From NCBI RefSeq assembly GCF_000971135.1, contig NZ_BBLW01000008.1, forward strand, positions 62,001-126,000: a stretch of 64,000 nucleotides of DNA. Reading direction: 5' to 3'. Source of the DNA: Demequina phytophila (lineage in GTDB: Bacteria > Actinomycetota > Actinomycetes > Actinomycetales > Demequinaceae). Position numbers and translations under genes: made by a program. Below the pieces are notes generated by a model. That model had not been told where the DNA came from and did no database searches. It saw only the letters and a list, made by a program, of their open reading frames with translations. Below, in pieces: positions 36,439-44,013 of the stretch. How positions within the stretch are numbered: the first letter of the stretch is position 1; the number at the start of each line of letters is the position of its first letter.

Positions 36439-37323
36439 ATGACCGAACCCGCGATCACCATCGCCGGCCTGCACAAGCATTACGGCGACCTGCATGCCGT
36501 CGACGGCCTCGACCTCGAGATCCCGCGCGGCGAGGTGTTCGCGCTGCTGGGACCGAACGGCGCCGGCAAGTCGACCACCGTCGAGATCCTCGAGGGCTTC
36601 CGCAAGCGCACCGCGGGCGACGTGAGCGTCCTCGGTGTCGACCCGCACCACGCGACCAAGCAGTGGCGCAGCCGCGTCGGCATCATGCTGCAGGGCACCG
36701 CAGAGCGCGGCTCGCTCACCGCGAGCGAGGCGCTGCGCTACGCCGCGAGCCTGTACACGTCCCCCCGCGGCGTCGACGAGATGCTCGAGGCCGTGGGACT
36801 CACCGAGAAGGCGGGCTCGAAGCCGGCGACGCTGTCCGGCGGACAGCGGAGGCGCCTCGACGTCGCGCTTGCGCTGATAGGCCGCCCCGAGATGGTGTTC
36901 CTCGACGAGCCGACCACGGGCTTCGACCCCGAGGCGCGGCGCCAGTTCTGGACGCTCATCGAGTCCGTCCGCGGCGACGGCACCACCATCCTCCTCACCA
37001 CCCACTACCTGGACGAGGCCGACCACCTCGCGGACCGCATCGGCATCATCGCCGCCGGTCGCATGGTCGCCCTGGACACGCCGGCCGGCCTGCGCGCTCG
37101 CGCCGCCGATGCCCGCGTCACCTGGACGGAGGACGGCGTCACCCGCACCGAGGAGACCGCGACACCCACGGCGTTCCTGCGCGAGCTGCTCGCCCGCACG
37201 CCCGAAGAGATCGCGGGCCTCGAGGTGGTCCATCCGTCGCTCGAGGATGTCTATCTCCGGCTGATCGGCGACGCCGCGAACGTGTCAGCCGGCGAGGACG
37301 CGACCCAGGAGGGCTCGGCATGA
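36439..37323 (+). CDS. ABC transporter ATP-binding protein, ABC-2/drug-export type
   Basis: ATPase of 294 residues for the adjacent permease. Walker A GPNGAGKST is at residues 38-46, with signature LSGGQRRR, Walker B MVFLDEPT and an H-loop (TTHYLDEAD). The C-terminal extension ending SLEDVYLRL is typical of DrrA-like exporters. Its stop overlaps the permease start by four bases (ATGA). The substrate cannot be told from sequence. Confidence 0.93.
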   Translation: MTEPAITIAGLHKHYGDLHAVDGLDLEIPRGEVFALLGPNGAGKSTTVEILEGFRKRTAGDVSVLGVDPHHATKQWRSRVGIMLQGTAERGSLTASEALRYAASLYTSPRGVDEMLEAVGLTEKAGSKPATLSGGQRRRLDVALALIGRPEMVFLDEPTTGFDPEARRQFWTLIESVRGDGTTILLTTHYLDEADHLADRIGIIAAGRMVALDTPAGLRARAADARVTWTEDGVTRTEETATPTAFLRELLARTPEEIAGLEVVHPSLEDVYLRLIGDAANVSAGEDATQEGSA

Positions 37324-38138
37324 CCACCACCCGAGCATCGTCGGTCCCCACCTGGATGTCCATGACCCGTGGGCGCTTCGTGGTCGAGGTCAAGGAGTTC
37401 ACGCGGACCCGGGAGCAGATGGTCTTCATCTTCTTCTTCCCGATGATGCTGCTGCTCCTGTTCGGGTCGGTGTTCGGCGGGCAGGAGATCGCGGACGGCG
37501 TGTCCTTCGCGCAGTACTTCCTGCCCGGCATGATCGCCTCGGGGATCCTCAACACGGGCTTCCAGTCGTTGGCGATCTCGATCGCCATCGACCGCGACTC
37601 GGACGCGCTCAAACGCGTCCACGCGACGCCGCTGCCCGCGACCGCGTTCTTCGCGGCGAAGGTGACCCAGGTGCTCGCGGTGTCGGTGGTGCAGATCGCG
37701 GCGCTGGTCGCCATCGGCGTCGCGCTCTACGACGCGGAGCTTCCCACCGGCAGCGGGTGGTGGACGTTCACGTGGGTCTTCCTGCTGGGCACGGCCGCGT
37801 CGACCACGCTGGGCATCGCCATGTCGTCGCTGCTGCGCAACGCGAAGGCCGCGTCCGCGATCCTCACCCCGCTGGTGCTGTTCCTGCAGTTCACCTCCGG
37901 CGTCTTCCTCGTCTACACGCAGATCCCGACGTTCCTCCAGCATGTGGCAGCGGTGTTCCCGCTCAAGTGGCTCGCGCAGGGCATGCGGTCGGTGTTCCTT
38001 CCCGAGAGCTTCGAGGCGGCCGAGGCGAGCGGCTCGTGGCAGCATCCCGCGACGGCGATCGTCCTCGCGCTGTGGATGGTGCTGGGCCTCATCGTCTCGG
38101 TGCGCACGTTCCGCTGGACCCGGCACGACGACAACTGA
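37320..38138 (+). CDS. ABC-2 family transporter permease
   Basis: Membrane subunit of 272 residues with six predicted segments, beginning at FIFFFPMMLLLLFGSVF and followed by YFLPGMIASGILNTGFQSLA. It shows the DrrB/NodJ-like layout, with an amphipathic N-terminus and conserved central YFLPG. It forms an exporter with the preceding ATPase. Confidence 0.92.
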   Translation: MTTTRASSVPTWMSMTRGRFVVEVKEFTRTREQMVFIFFFPMMLLLLFGSVFGGQEIADGVSFAQYFLPGMIASGILNTGFQSLAISIAIDRDSDALKRVHATPLPATAFFAAKVTQVLAVSVVQIAALVAIGVALYDAELPTGSGWWTFTWVFLLGTAASTTLGIAMSSLLRNAKAASAILTPLVLFLQFTSGVFLVYTQIPTFLQHVAAVFPLKWLAQGMRSVFLPESFEAAEASGSWQHPATAIVLALWMVLGLIVSVRTFRWTRHDDN

Positions 38139-38197
38139 CAGCCTCCCCTGAGCGGTCTCTGCGCCGCCTGCCAGGGTGCGCACACCATGCTGGCGGC

Positions 38198-38470
38198 ATG
38201 ACCCGCACCGCCACCCGCACCGCCACCCGCACCGCCACCCGCATCGCCGTCACGCTGCTCGCCGCCGGATCGCTCCTCGTCGGCGCAGCATCGGCCGCCG
38301 GCGCTTCACCGCGCGCCGGCGTCGCGAGCGCCTGGGACGACGCGTCCGCGACCTCCGTCCCGGGCCCCCGGAATCGGGACGCACCCCGACACGCGGCCGG
38401 GCGACGCACGCCCGACGTCGTCGCCGTCCTCCCCGACCGGACGCGCCTCCGCGCCGCGGCCGTCGTCTGA
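38198..38470 (+). CDS. Small putative exported protein with a TRTA repeat
   Basis: Predicted 90-residue protein. It starts with TRTA repeats encoded by a 12-bp tandem repeat. A signal-peptide-like hydrophobic stretch follows (IAVTLLAAGSLLVGAASAAGA), then a polar, arginine-rich end with no known domain. Frame and start are plausible, but the gene is not recognised and could be spurious. Confidence 0.45.
   Translation: MTRTATRTATRTATRIAVTLLAAGSLLVGAASAAGASPRAGVASAWDDASATSVPGPRNRDAPRHAAGRRTPDVVAVLPDRTRLRAAAVV
38201..38248 (+). repeat. 12-bp tandem repeat, four units
   Basis: Unit ACCCGCACCGCC repeated three times exactly (38201-38236) plus a fourth with one change (38237-38248). The unit is a multiple of three, so copy-number change would lengthen the encoded basic stretch without a frameshift. 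Confidence 0.9.
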
Positions 38471-38505
38471 GAGAGCTCTCAGACGACGGCGAGCAGGCTG
38501 GGGTC

Positions 38506-39081
38506 ATGAACACCTCAGCAGCAAGGTTCGCGGCCACGATCGCCGCAGCATCCGCGGTCCTGCTCGGGGTCGGCGTCGGGGCGACCGCGTTGTCGCGCTC
38601 CGGCACCGGCGCGGAGCCGGACCCCACCGTGGGCGACGCCGTCGTCGTCGGCTCGTCGGACGACTCGACGCCCGAGCCGTCATCATCGTCGAGCTCGACC
38701 CCGGACGACTCCCTCTCCGCGGTCCCCCACAGCCCGTCGGTGGACGACCTGTCCGACGACCACGGCGGCGACCGCCCCGATGACGTGAGCGACGATGTGG
38801 CCGACGACAGCGTCGCGCTGCCGCCGGGAGACACCCGCGTCGACGACGAGGCTGACGACTCGGGTCACGACTCCGCCGACGACGCGACCGACGACAAGGG
38901 CGGCGACCGCGCCACCACCGACGACTCCGACGACTCGGGCGAGGACGCGCGCGACGACTCGAGCGGCAGCTCGGGTCACGGCTCCGACGACTCGGGCGAG
39001 GACGCGAGCGACGACTCGAGCGGCAGCTCGGGTCACGGCTCCGACGACTCGGCCGACGAGAGCGAGCACGAGGACGACTGA
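38506..39081 (+). CDS. Asp/Ser-rich secreted or membrane-anchored protein
   Basis: Predicted 191-residue protein. A hydrophobic N-terminal segment at about 8-28 (AATIAAASAVLLGVGVGATA) is followed by some 160 residues dominated by Asp, Ser, Gly and Glu, including a 19-residue repeat (DDSGEDARDDSSGSSGHGS) present twice. No folded domain is recognised. It lies 29 bp before a sensor histidine kinase gene, so a partner role, for example cation binding outside the cell, is possible but unproven. Confidence 0.65.
   Translation: MNTSAARFAATIAAASAVLLGVGVGATALSRSGTGAEPDPTVGDAVVVGSSDDSTPEPSSSSSSTPDDSLSAVPHSPSVDDLSDDHGGDRPDDVSDDVADDSVALPPGDTRVDDEADDSGHDSADDATDDKGGDRATTDDSDDSGEDARDDSSGSSGHGSDDSGEDASDDSSGSSGHGSDDSADESEHEDD
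38929..39042 (+). repeat. 57-bp tandem repeat, two units
   Basis: Units 38929-38985 and 38986-39042 are nearly identical and encode two 19-residue Asp/Ser-rich repeats. A third, shortened unit starts after 39042. Confidence 0.85.
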
Positions 39082-39110
39082 ACCCGATAGCGTGGCGCCG
39101 GAAGGTGACG

Positions 39111-40517
39111 ATGACCTCACGGTTCGGGCAGTCCGGCGCTCGCGCGGGTTCCGTCCGCGCCCGCGTGGTGATCTACCTGGTGGCGCTCACCGGGGTGTCG
39201 CTCGTCGTCGCCGGCACCACCGCATTCCTCATCGAGCGTGATGCGGTCGAGCGCGGCGTCACCGATGAGTTGTCAGCGACCGCAGACGACTACCTCCGGT
39301 GGATCGCCGAGAACGATCCGACGGGGATCGACGCCCTCATGCGGGACGCGGTCGCCCGGTACACCGGCACCGAGGACGAGGGCGCGGTCGCGATAGTCGA
39401 CGGGCGCGCCCGATACGTGCCCGCGAGCGAGGGCCGGCTCCGGCTCGAGGATGATCAGGAGCTCGTCGACCTGCTGTGGTCCGACACGACCACCGCGGTC
39501 GAGGTGCGGCGCGCCGCGACGTCGACCGCGCGGTACGGCTACGCGGCCATACCGTTCATCGACGCGGGCGGCACACGCGTCGCGGTCCTCGCCATCGCCA
39601 TCGACGAGGGCGCGCGAGTCGGCGAGCTCGTCGACACGTTCACCGTGTACGCGATCGTCGCGGTGGTCGCGACCGTCGCGATTGGTGCGCTCGGGTTCGT
39701 CACCGTGGGCCGCCTTCTCGAGCCGGTGCGGCTGCTTGACCGCACCGCGCGGCACATCAGCGAGAACGACCTCGGCGAGCGCGTGCCGATCGTCGGCGAC
39801 GACGATCTCGCGGGCCTGTCGCGGACCGTCAACGCCATGCTCGACCGGCTCGAGCGGGCGTTCTCCGACCAGCGGCGGCTCCTCGACGACGCGTCGCACG
39901 AACTCCGTACGCCGCTCACGGTAGTCAGAACGCGTCTCGAGCTCCTCGAGCCGCGTGACGCGGACCAGGTCGAGGCGACACGGGACGAGCTCCTCGACGT
40001 GACCGCCGACATGACGCGGCTGGTCGAGGACCTGGTCACGCTCGCGAAGGCGGATCGCCCCGAGTTCCTGCGCCTCGCGCCCACCGCGATGGCGACGCTC
40101 ACCGACGTCGTCGCGGAACGCATGGCGACGCTCGGAGACCGGGCGTGGAGCGTCGAGTCGCGCGCGGAGGGCACGGCCGTCATCGACCCGCAGCGGCTCA
40201 CGCAGGCGTGGATGCAGCTCGCGGCCAACGCCGTGAAGTTCGCCGCCGACGGCTCGGCAGTGCGGGTGGGCACTGCGCGCGACGGTGCCGACCTGCTGGC
40301 GTGGGTATCGGACGAGGGGCGCGGCATCGCTCCCGCGGACCTCGAGTCCGTCCGCGAGCGCTTCGTGCGCCTCGACCCCGACGCCGACGGCTTGGGGCTG
40401 GGCCTGCCGCTGGTGAGCGCGATCGCGCGCGCCCACGGAGGCGAGCTCGAGATCGCTTCCACGCCCGGCCACGGGTCCACGTTCGTCATCCGCGTGCCAT
40501 GGCGGGAGGAGCCGTGA
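39111..40517 (+). CDS. Sensor histidine kinase (HisKA/HATPase_c type)
   Basis: Membrane sensor kinase of 468 residues. It has a first membrane segment at about 18-40, an extracytoplasmic sensor of roughly 135 residues, a second segment near 178-200, a HAMP region (GRLLEPVRLLDRTARHI), the phospho-acceptor His263 in DDASHELRTPL, and an ATPase domain (QLAANAVKFA; DEGRGI; GLGLPLVSAIARAHGG). ATG at 39111 follows GGAAGG. GTG at 39105 is an alternative. Its end overlaps the regulator gene as GTGA. Confidence 0.92.
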   Translation: MTSRFGQSGARAGSVRARVVIYLVALTGVSLVVAGTTAFLIERDAVERGVTDELSATADDYLRWIAENDPTGIDALMRDAVARYTGTEDEGAVAIVDGRARYVPASEGRLRLEDDQELVDLLWSDTTTAVEVRRAATSTARYGYAAIPFIDAGGTRVAVLAIAIDEGARVGELVDTFTVYAIVAVVATVAIGALGFVTVGRLLEPVRLLDRTARHISENDLGERVPIVGDDDLAGLSRTVNAMLDRLERAFSDQRRLLDDASHELRTPLTVVRTRLELLEPRDADQVEATRDELLDVTADMTRLVEDLVTLAKADRPEFLRLAPTAMATLTDVVAERMATLGDRAWSVESRAEGTAVIDPQRLTQAWMQLAANAVKFAADGSAVRVGTARDGADLLAWVSDEGRGIAPADLESVRERFVRLDPDADGLGLGLPLVSAIARAHGGELEIASTPGHGSTFVIRVPWREEP

Positions 40518-41164
40518 GGATCCTGCTGGTCGAGGATGAGCAACGGCTCGTGGCGAGCCTGCGCGACGGCCTGCGCACCGTCGGGATCGAGATGGACCAC
40601 GCACGCACCGGCCGCGAGGGCCTCGCGCTCGCGCTCGAGGGCACCCACGACGTCATGGTCCTCGACATCGGCCTGCCCGACCAGGAGGGCTTCACCGTGC
40701 TGCGGCGCCTGCGTGCGGCCGGCTCCGACCTGCCGGTCATCATCCTGACCGCGCGGACCTCGGCCGAGGACACCGTGCGCGGGCTCGAACGCGGCGCCGA
40801 CGACTACATGCCGAAGCCGTTCTCGTTCGACGAGCTGGTCGCCCGCATCCGCCTGCGCGCGCGCCGCGACAGCGCCACGCCGGACCCGACGCTGCGCGTG
40901 GGCCGCTGCGAGCTCGACCCCGTCGCACGACGTCTCACGTGCGACGGCGAGGAGGTGCAGCTGAGCCCGCGCGAGCTCCAGCTCGCCCGCCTGCTCATGG
41001 AGAACGCGGGCGGCGTCGTGACGCGGGCGCGTGCGCTCGAGGAGGTGTGGGGCTCGGCGGCGCGCGACAACGTGCTCGACGTGTATGTGAGATACCTGCG
41101 GGCGCGCCTCGGGGCCGATGCGATCGAGACGGTGCGTGGCGTGGGCTACCGGTTTCACGGCTAG
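40514..41164 (+). CDS. OmpR-family response regulator
   Basis: Partner of the preceding kinase, with 216 residues. The receiver domain has acidic residues in LLVEDE, the phosphorylation site Asp51 (VLDIGLPDQEGF) and Lys in MPKPFSF. A C-terminal winged helix follows (LSPRELQLARLLMENAG; VDVYVRYLRARLG-like end with GVGYRF). GTG at 40514 overlaps the kinase stop. Targets are unknown, and the upstream Asp-rich gene and ABC exporter are candidates. Confidence 0.92.
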   Translation: MRILLVEDEQRLVASLRDGLRTVGIEMDHARTGREGLALALEGTHDVMVLDIGLPDQEGFTVLRRLRAAGSDLPVIILTARTSAEDTVRGLERGADDYMPKPFSFDELVARIRLRARRDSATPDPTLRVGRCELDPVARRLTCDGEEVQLSPRELQLARLLMENAGGVVTRARALEEVWGSAARDNVLDVYVRYLRARLGADAIETVRGVGYRFHG

Positions 41165-41226
41165 AGGCGCGGAGGCTCGTCCGTGCGGACGATGCCGGGG
41201 CAGGGTCCGCGCCCTACGCTGGCCTG

Positions 41227-42462
41227 ATGGACGCCAAGGGACCGCGCTGGGGTGACATCGCGATCGCCGCGGCGCTGCTGGTCCTCGCGCTCATCGGCGC
41301 CCGCGGCGCGGGCGATCTTGCCGCGGCGCCCCGCGACTACGACGCGCTCGGCGTCGCGCTGATCGTCGCCCAGGTCGCACCGTTGGCGTGGCGGCAGCGC
41401 TACCCGAGGATCGTGGTGTGGGCGATCCTCGTGCCGTGGATCGTGGCGGTCGGGCTGGGTTACCCCGACACGGCCGCGATGTTCGGCATCTACCTCGCGC
41501 TCTACGGGCTCGCGGCCTACGTGCCGCGGCGCACGGCCCTGCTCCACGGCGGCGCCGTGCTGGCGCTCATGATCGCGTGGACCGTGGTGGGGCTCGTCGT
41601 CACCGACTTCGTCTCGTGGACGTCGCTCATCGCGGTCACTCTCGCGGTGGTGGTGCCCATGATGATCGGGTTCGTCGACTTCCGCCGCCGCGAACGCATC
41701 ACCGAGCTCGAGCTCGAGCACGCGCGGCGCGAGCAGGCGCAGCAGGTGGTCGCCGCCGATGCGGTGCGCGCCGAGCGCGCGAGGATCGCGCGCGAGCTGC
41801 ACGACGTGGTGGCGCACGAGATCACCGTGATGACCCTGCAGGCGGAGGGCGCGCGCCGCCTCGCCCGCGACAGCGACGCCCGGGTGTCCGAGGCGCTCGA
41901 GACCATCGCCGCCTCGGGGCGCACGGGACTGGCGGAGATGCAGCGCATGATCGGCGTGCTCCGCGCGACCGAGCAGGACGCGGTGGACACGGCCGAGCGT
42001 GACCGGGCGCTCGCGGAGCTCGAGCCCATGCCCGCGCTCGCCGCGCTTCCCGCCCTGGCGCAGCAGGTGGAGGACGCGGGGCTGCCCGTCGAGCTCAGCG
42101 TCGAGGGCACCGCGCACGTGCCCGCCGGCGTCGAGCTCAGCGCCTACCGGGTGGTGCAGGAGGCGCTCACCAACGCGATGAAGCACGCCGGGCCGGGCGC
42201 GCATGCCCAGGTGACCGTCGCACGCAGCCCGGGCGAGGTCACGGTGCTCGTCGAGGACGACGGGCGCGGGATCATCTCCGACGCGGCGCGCCAGAGCGGC
42301 GGCCACGGCCTGCGCGGCATGGCGGAACGCGTCCACGCGCTCGGCGGCTCGCTCGAGTACGGTCCGCGCCGCGGGGGCGGCTTCCGGGTGCGGGCGGTCC
42401 TGCCGTCCGCCGACGATCAGGTGGGCCGGCGGTCCACGAGCACGACGAAGGGTGGACGATGA
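41227..42462 (+). CDS. NarL-type sensor histidine kinase (HisKA_3)
   Basis: Kinase of 411 residues. The N-terminal 150 residues hold about four or five membrane helices with short loops. A coiled linker (RRERITELELEHARREQAQQ) follows, then the dimerisation/phospho-acceptor motif with His192 in ARELHDVVAHE, and a HATPase_c domain (EALTNAMKHAG; DDGRGI; GHGLRGMAERV). With so little extracellular sequence it probably senses membrane stress. It overlaps the regulator start (ATGA). Confidence 0.93.
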   Translation: MDAKGPRWGDIAIAAALLVLALIGARGAGDLAAAPRDYDALGVALIVAQVAPLAWRQRYPRIVVWAILVPWIVAVGLGYPDTAAMFGIYLALYGLAAYVPRRTALLHGGAVLALMIAWTVVGLVVTDFVSWTSLIAVTLAVVVPMMIGFVDFRRRERITELELEHARREQAQQVVAADAVRAERARIARELHDVVAHEITVMTLQAEGARRLARDSDARVSEALETIAASGRTGLAEMQRMIGVLRATEQDAVDTAERDRALAELEPMPALAALPALAQQVEDAGLPVELSVEGTAHVPAGVELSAYRVVQEALTNAMKHAGPGAHAQVTVARSPGEVTVLVEDDGRGIISDAARQSGGHGLRGMAERVHALGGSLEYGPRRGGGFRVRAVLPSADDQVGRRSTSTTKGGR

Positions 42463-43127
42463 TCCGGGTGGCGCTGGTCGACGACCAGGCGATGGTGCGG
42501 GTGGGATTGCGCATGATCCTCGAGTCCGAGGACGACATCCGCGTGATCGCCGAGGCCACGTCGGGAGCCGAGGCGGCCGGGATAGTCTCCGCGCACGCTC
42601 CGGACGTGGTCCTCATGGACGTCCGCATGCCGGGCATGGACGGCCTCACCGCGACGCGCGAGGTGCTCGCCGCGCATCCCGGCACGCGCATCGTGATCCT
42701 CACCACCTTCGACGACGACGAATACGTGTACGAGGCGTTGCGCGCCGGAGCGTCCGGCTTCCTGCTCAAGAGCGTCGACGGCGACGCACTGGTGAGCGCC
42801 GTGCGCGTGGTCGCAGGCGGCGAGGCGCTGCTCGCCCCCGAGGTGACCCGGCGCGTGATCGAGCAGTTCGCGCGCACCGCACCGGCCGTGCCGGAGGACC
42901 ACACGCCGTCGCCCGAGGCGGTCGGCGACCTCTCCGACCGCGAGGTCGAGGTGCTGCGCCTCATGGCACGCGGGCTGTCGAACCAGGAGATCGCGGCCGA
43001 GCTGTTCGTGTCCTCCACCACGGTCAAGACCCACGTGAGCCACATCCTCACCAAGCTCGGCGTGCGCGACCGGGTCCAGGCCGTCGTCGAGGCGTACGAC
43101 TCGGGCATCGTGCTGCCGCGGCCGTAG
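42459..43127 (+). CDS. NarL/LuxR-family response regulator
   Basis: 222-residue regulator. Receiver domain with Asp54 (VVLMDVRMPGMDG) and Lys in FLLKSVDG. C-terminal LuxR helix-turn-helix (LSDREVEVLRLMARGLSNQE; VKTHVSHILTKLGVRDR). Paired with the preceding kinase. The downstream ABC exporter with a palindrome-bearing upstream region is its likely target. Confidence 0.93.
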   Translation: MIRVALVDDQAMVRVGLRMILESEDDIRVIAEATSGAEAAGIVSAHAPDVVLMDVRMPGMDGLTATREVLAAHPGTRIVILTTFDDDEYVYEALRAGASGFLLKSVDGDALVSAVRVVAGGEALLAPEVTRRVIEQFARTAPAVPEDHTPSPEAVGDLSDREVEVLRLMARGLSNQEIAAELFVSSTTVKTHVSHILTKLGVRDRVQAVVEAYDSGIVLPRP

Positions 43128-43162
43128 CCGGGCCGACCCGACCCGACCCGCGCATCGTCCCT

Positions 43163-43219
43163 CCGGGGTCATCCCTGAGACCGACCATGAGGAACCGTCC
43201 TCACGGCCGATGACCCCGG
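43163..43219. promoter_or_regulatory. Nested palindromes before the MacB-like exporter operon
   Basis: Perfect 11-bp inverted repeat, 43163-43173 (CCGGGGTCATC) and 43209-43219, enclosing a second perfect one, TGAGGA-N4-TCCTCA (43188-43203). It lies between the NarL-type regulator and the ABC exporter it probably controls. The inner palindrome has the size of a dimeric response-regulator site. Upstream sits a GGGACGATGC motif (reverse complement at 43152-43161). Function inferred. Confidence 0.5.
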
Positions 43220-43275
43220 CGCGCGCGCTTCGCCAGACTGGCCCCGACACCACCCATCCACGAGGGGGATCCACC

Positions 43276-44013
43276 ATGACCACCACCGTCACCCTCGCCG
43301 CCTCGATGCGCGGCGGCACCAAGGACTACGGCTCGGGCGACGCGGCGGTCCGCGCGCTCGACGGGATCGACGTCGACATCGCCGCGGCCGAGTTCACGGC
43401 CATCATGGGGCCGTCGGGCTCCGGCAAGTCCACGCTGCTGCACACGCTCGCGGGTCTCGACCGGCTCACCGCAGGCGAGTCCTGGATCGGCGACCAGCAG
43501 ATCTCCAGCCTGTCCGAGGACAAGATCACGCAGGTGCGCCGCGACAAGATCGGGTTCGTCTTCCAGGCGTTCAACCTCATCCCGTCGCTCACGGCGCGCG
43601 AGAACATCACGCTGCCGCTGGACATCTCGGGGCGCGACATCGACCCGGCATGGTTCGACGAGATCATCGGGATCCTGGGCCTCGCCGACCGCCTCACGCA
43701 TCTGCCCGCCGAGCTCTCGGGCGGCCAGCAGCAGCGCGTCGCGGTCGCCCGCGCGCTGGTCGCGCGCCCCGAGCTGATCTTCGCGGATGAGCCGTCGGGC
43801 AACCTCGACTCGCGCTCCGGCGCGGAGCTGCTCGGCTTCATGCGCCGCGCGGTCAAGGAGTTCGGGCAGACCATCGCGATGGTGACGCACGACCCGTCGG
43901 CGGCCTCGTACGCGGACCGCGTGCTGTTCCTCGCGGACGGCCGGATCGTGGACGAGATGCGCGAGCCCACGGCCGACCGCGTGCTCGACCGCATGAAGCA
44001 GATGGGGCACTGA
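43276..44013 (+). CDS. ABC transporter ATP-binding protein (MacB/LolD type)
   Basis: 245-residue ATPase. Walker A GPSGSGKST, Q-loop FVFQAFNLIPSLTARENI, signature LSGGQQQR, Walker B LIFADEPSGNLD, H-loop VTHDPSAA. ATG at 43276 (MTTTVTLAAS) follows GAGGGGG. An upstream ATG at 43210 lies inside the regulatory palindrome and is less likely. Stop overlaps the permease start by one base. Confidence 0.94.
   Translation: MTTTVTLAASMRGGTKDYGSGDAAVRALDGIDVDIAAAEFTAIMGPSGSGKSTLLHTLAGLDRLTAGESWIGDQQISSLSEDKITQVRRDKIGFVFQAFNLIPSLTARENITLPLDISGRDIDPAWFDEIIGILGLADRLTHLPAELSGGQQQRVAVARALVARPELIFADEPSGNLDSRSGAELLGFMRRAVKEFGQTIAMVTHDPSAASYADRVLFLADGRIVDEMREPTADRVLDRMKQMGH

Noticed and set aside
38929-39042. 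CRISPR-like array
   Set aside because: The 57-bp units are contiguous tandem repeats within a coding frame, with no spacers and no cas genes.
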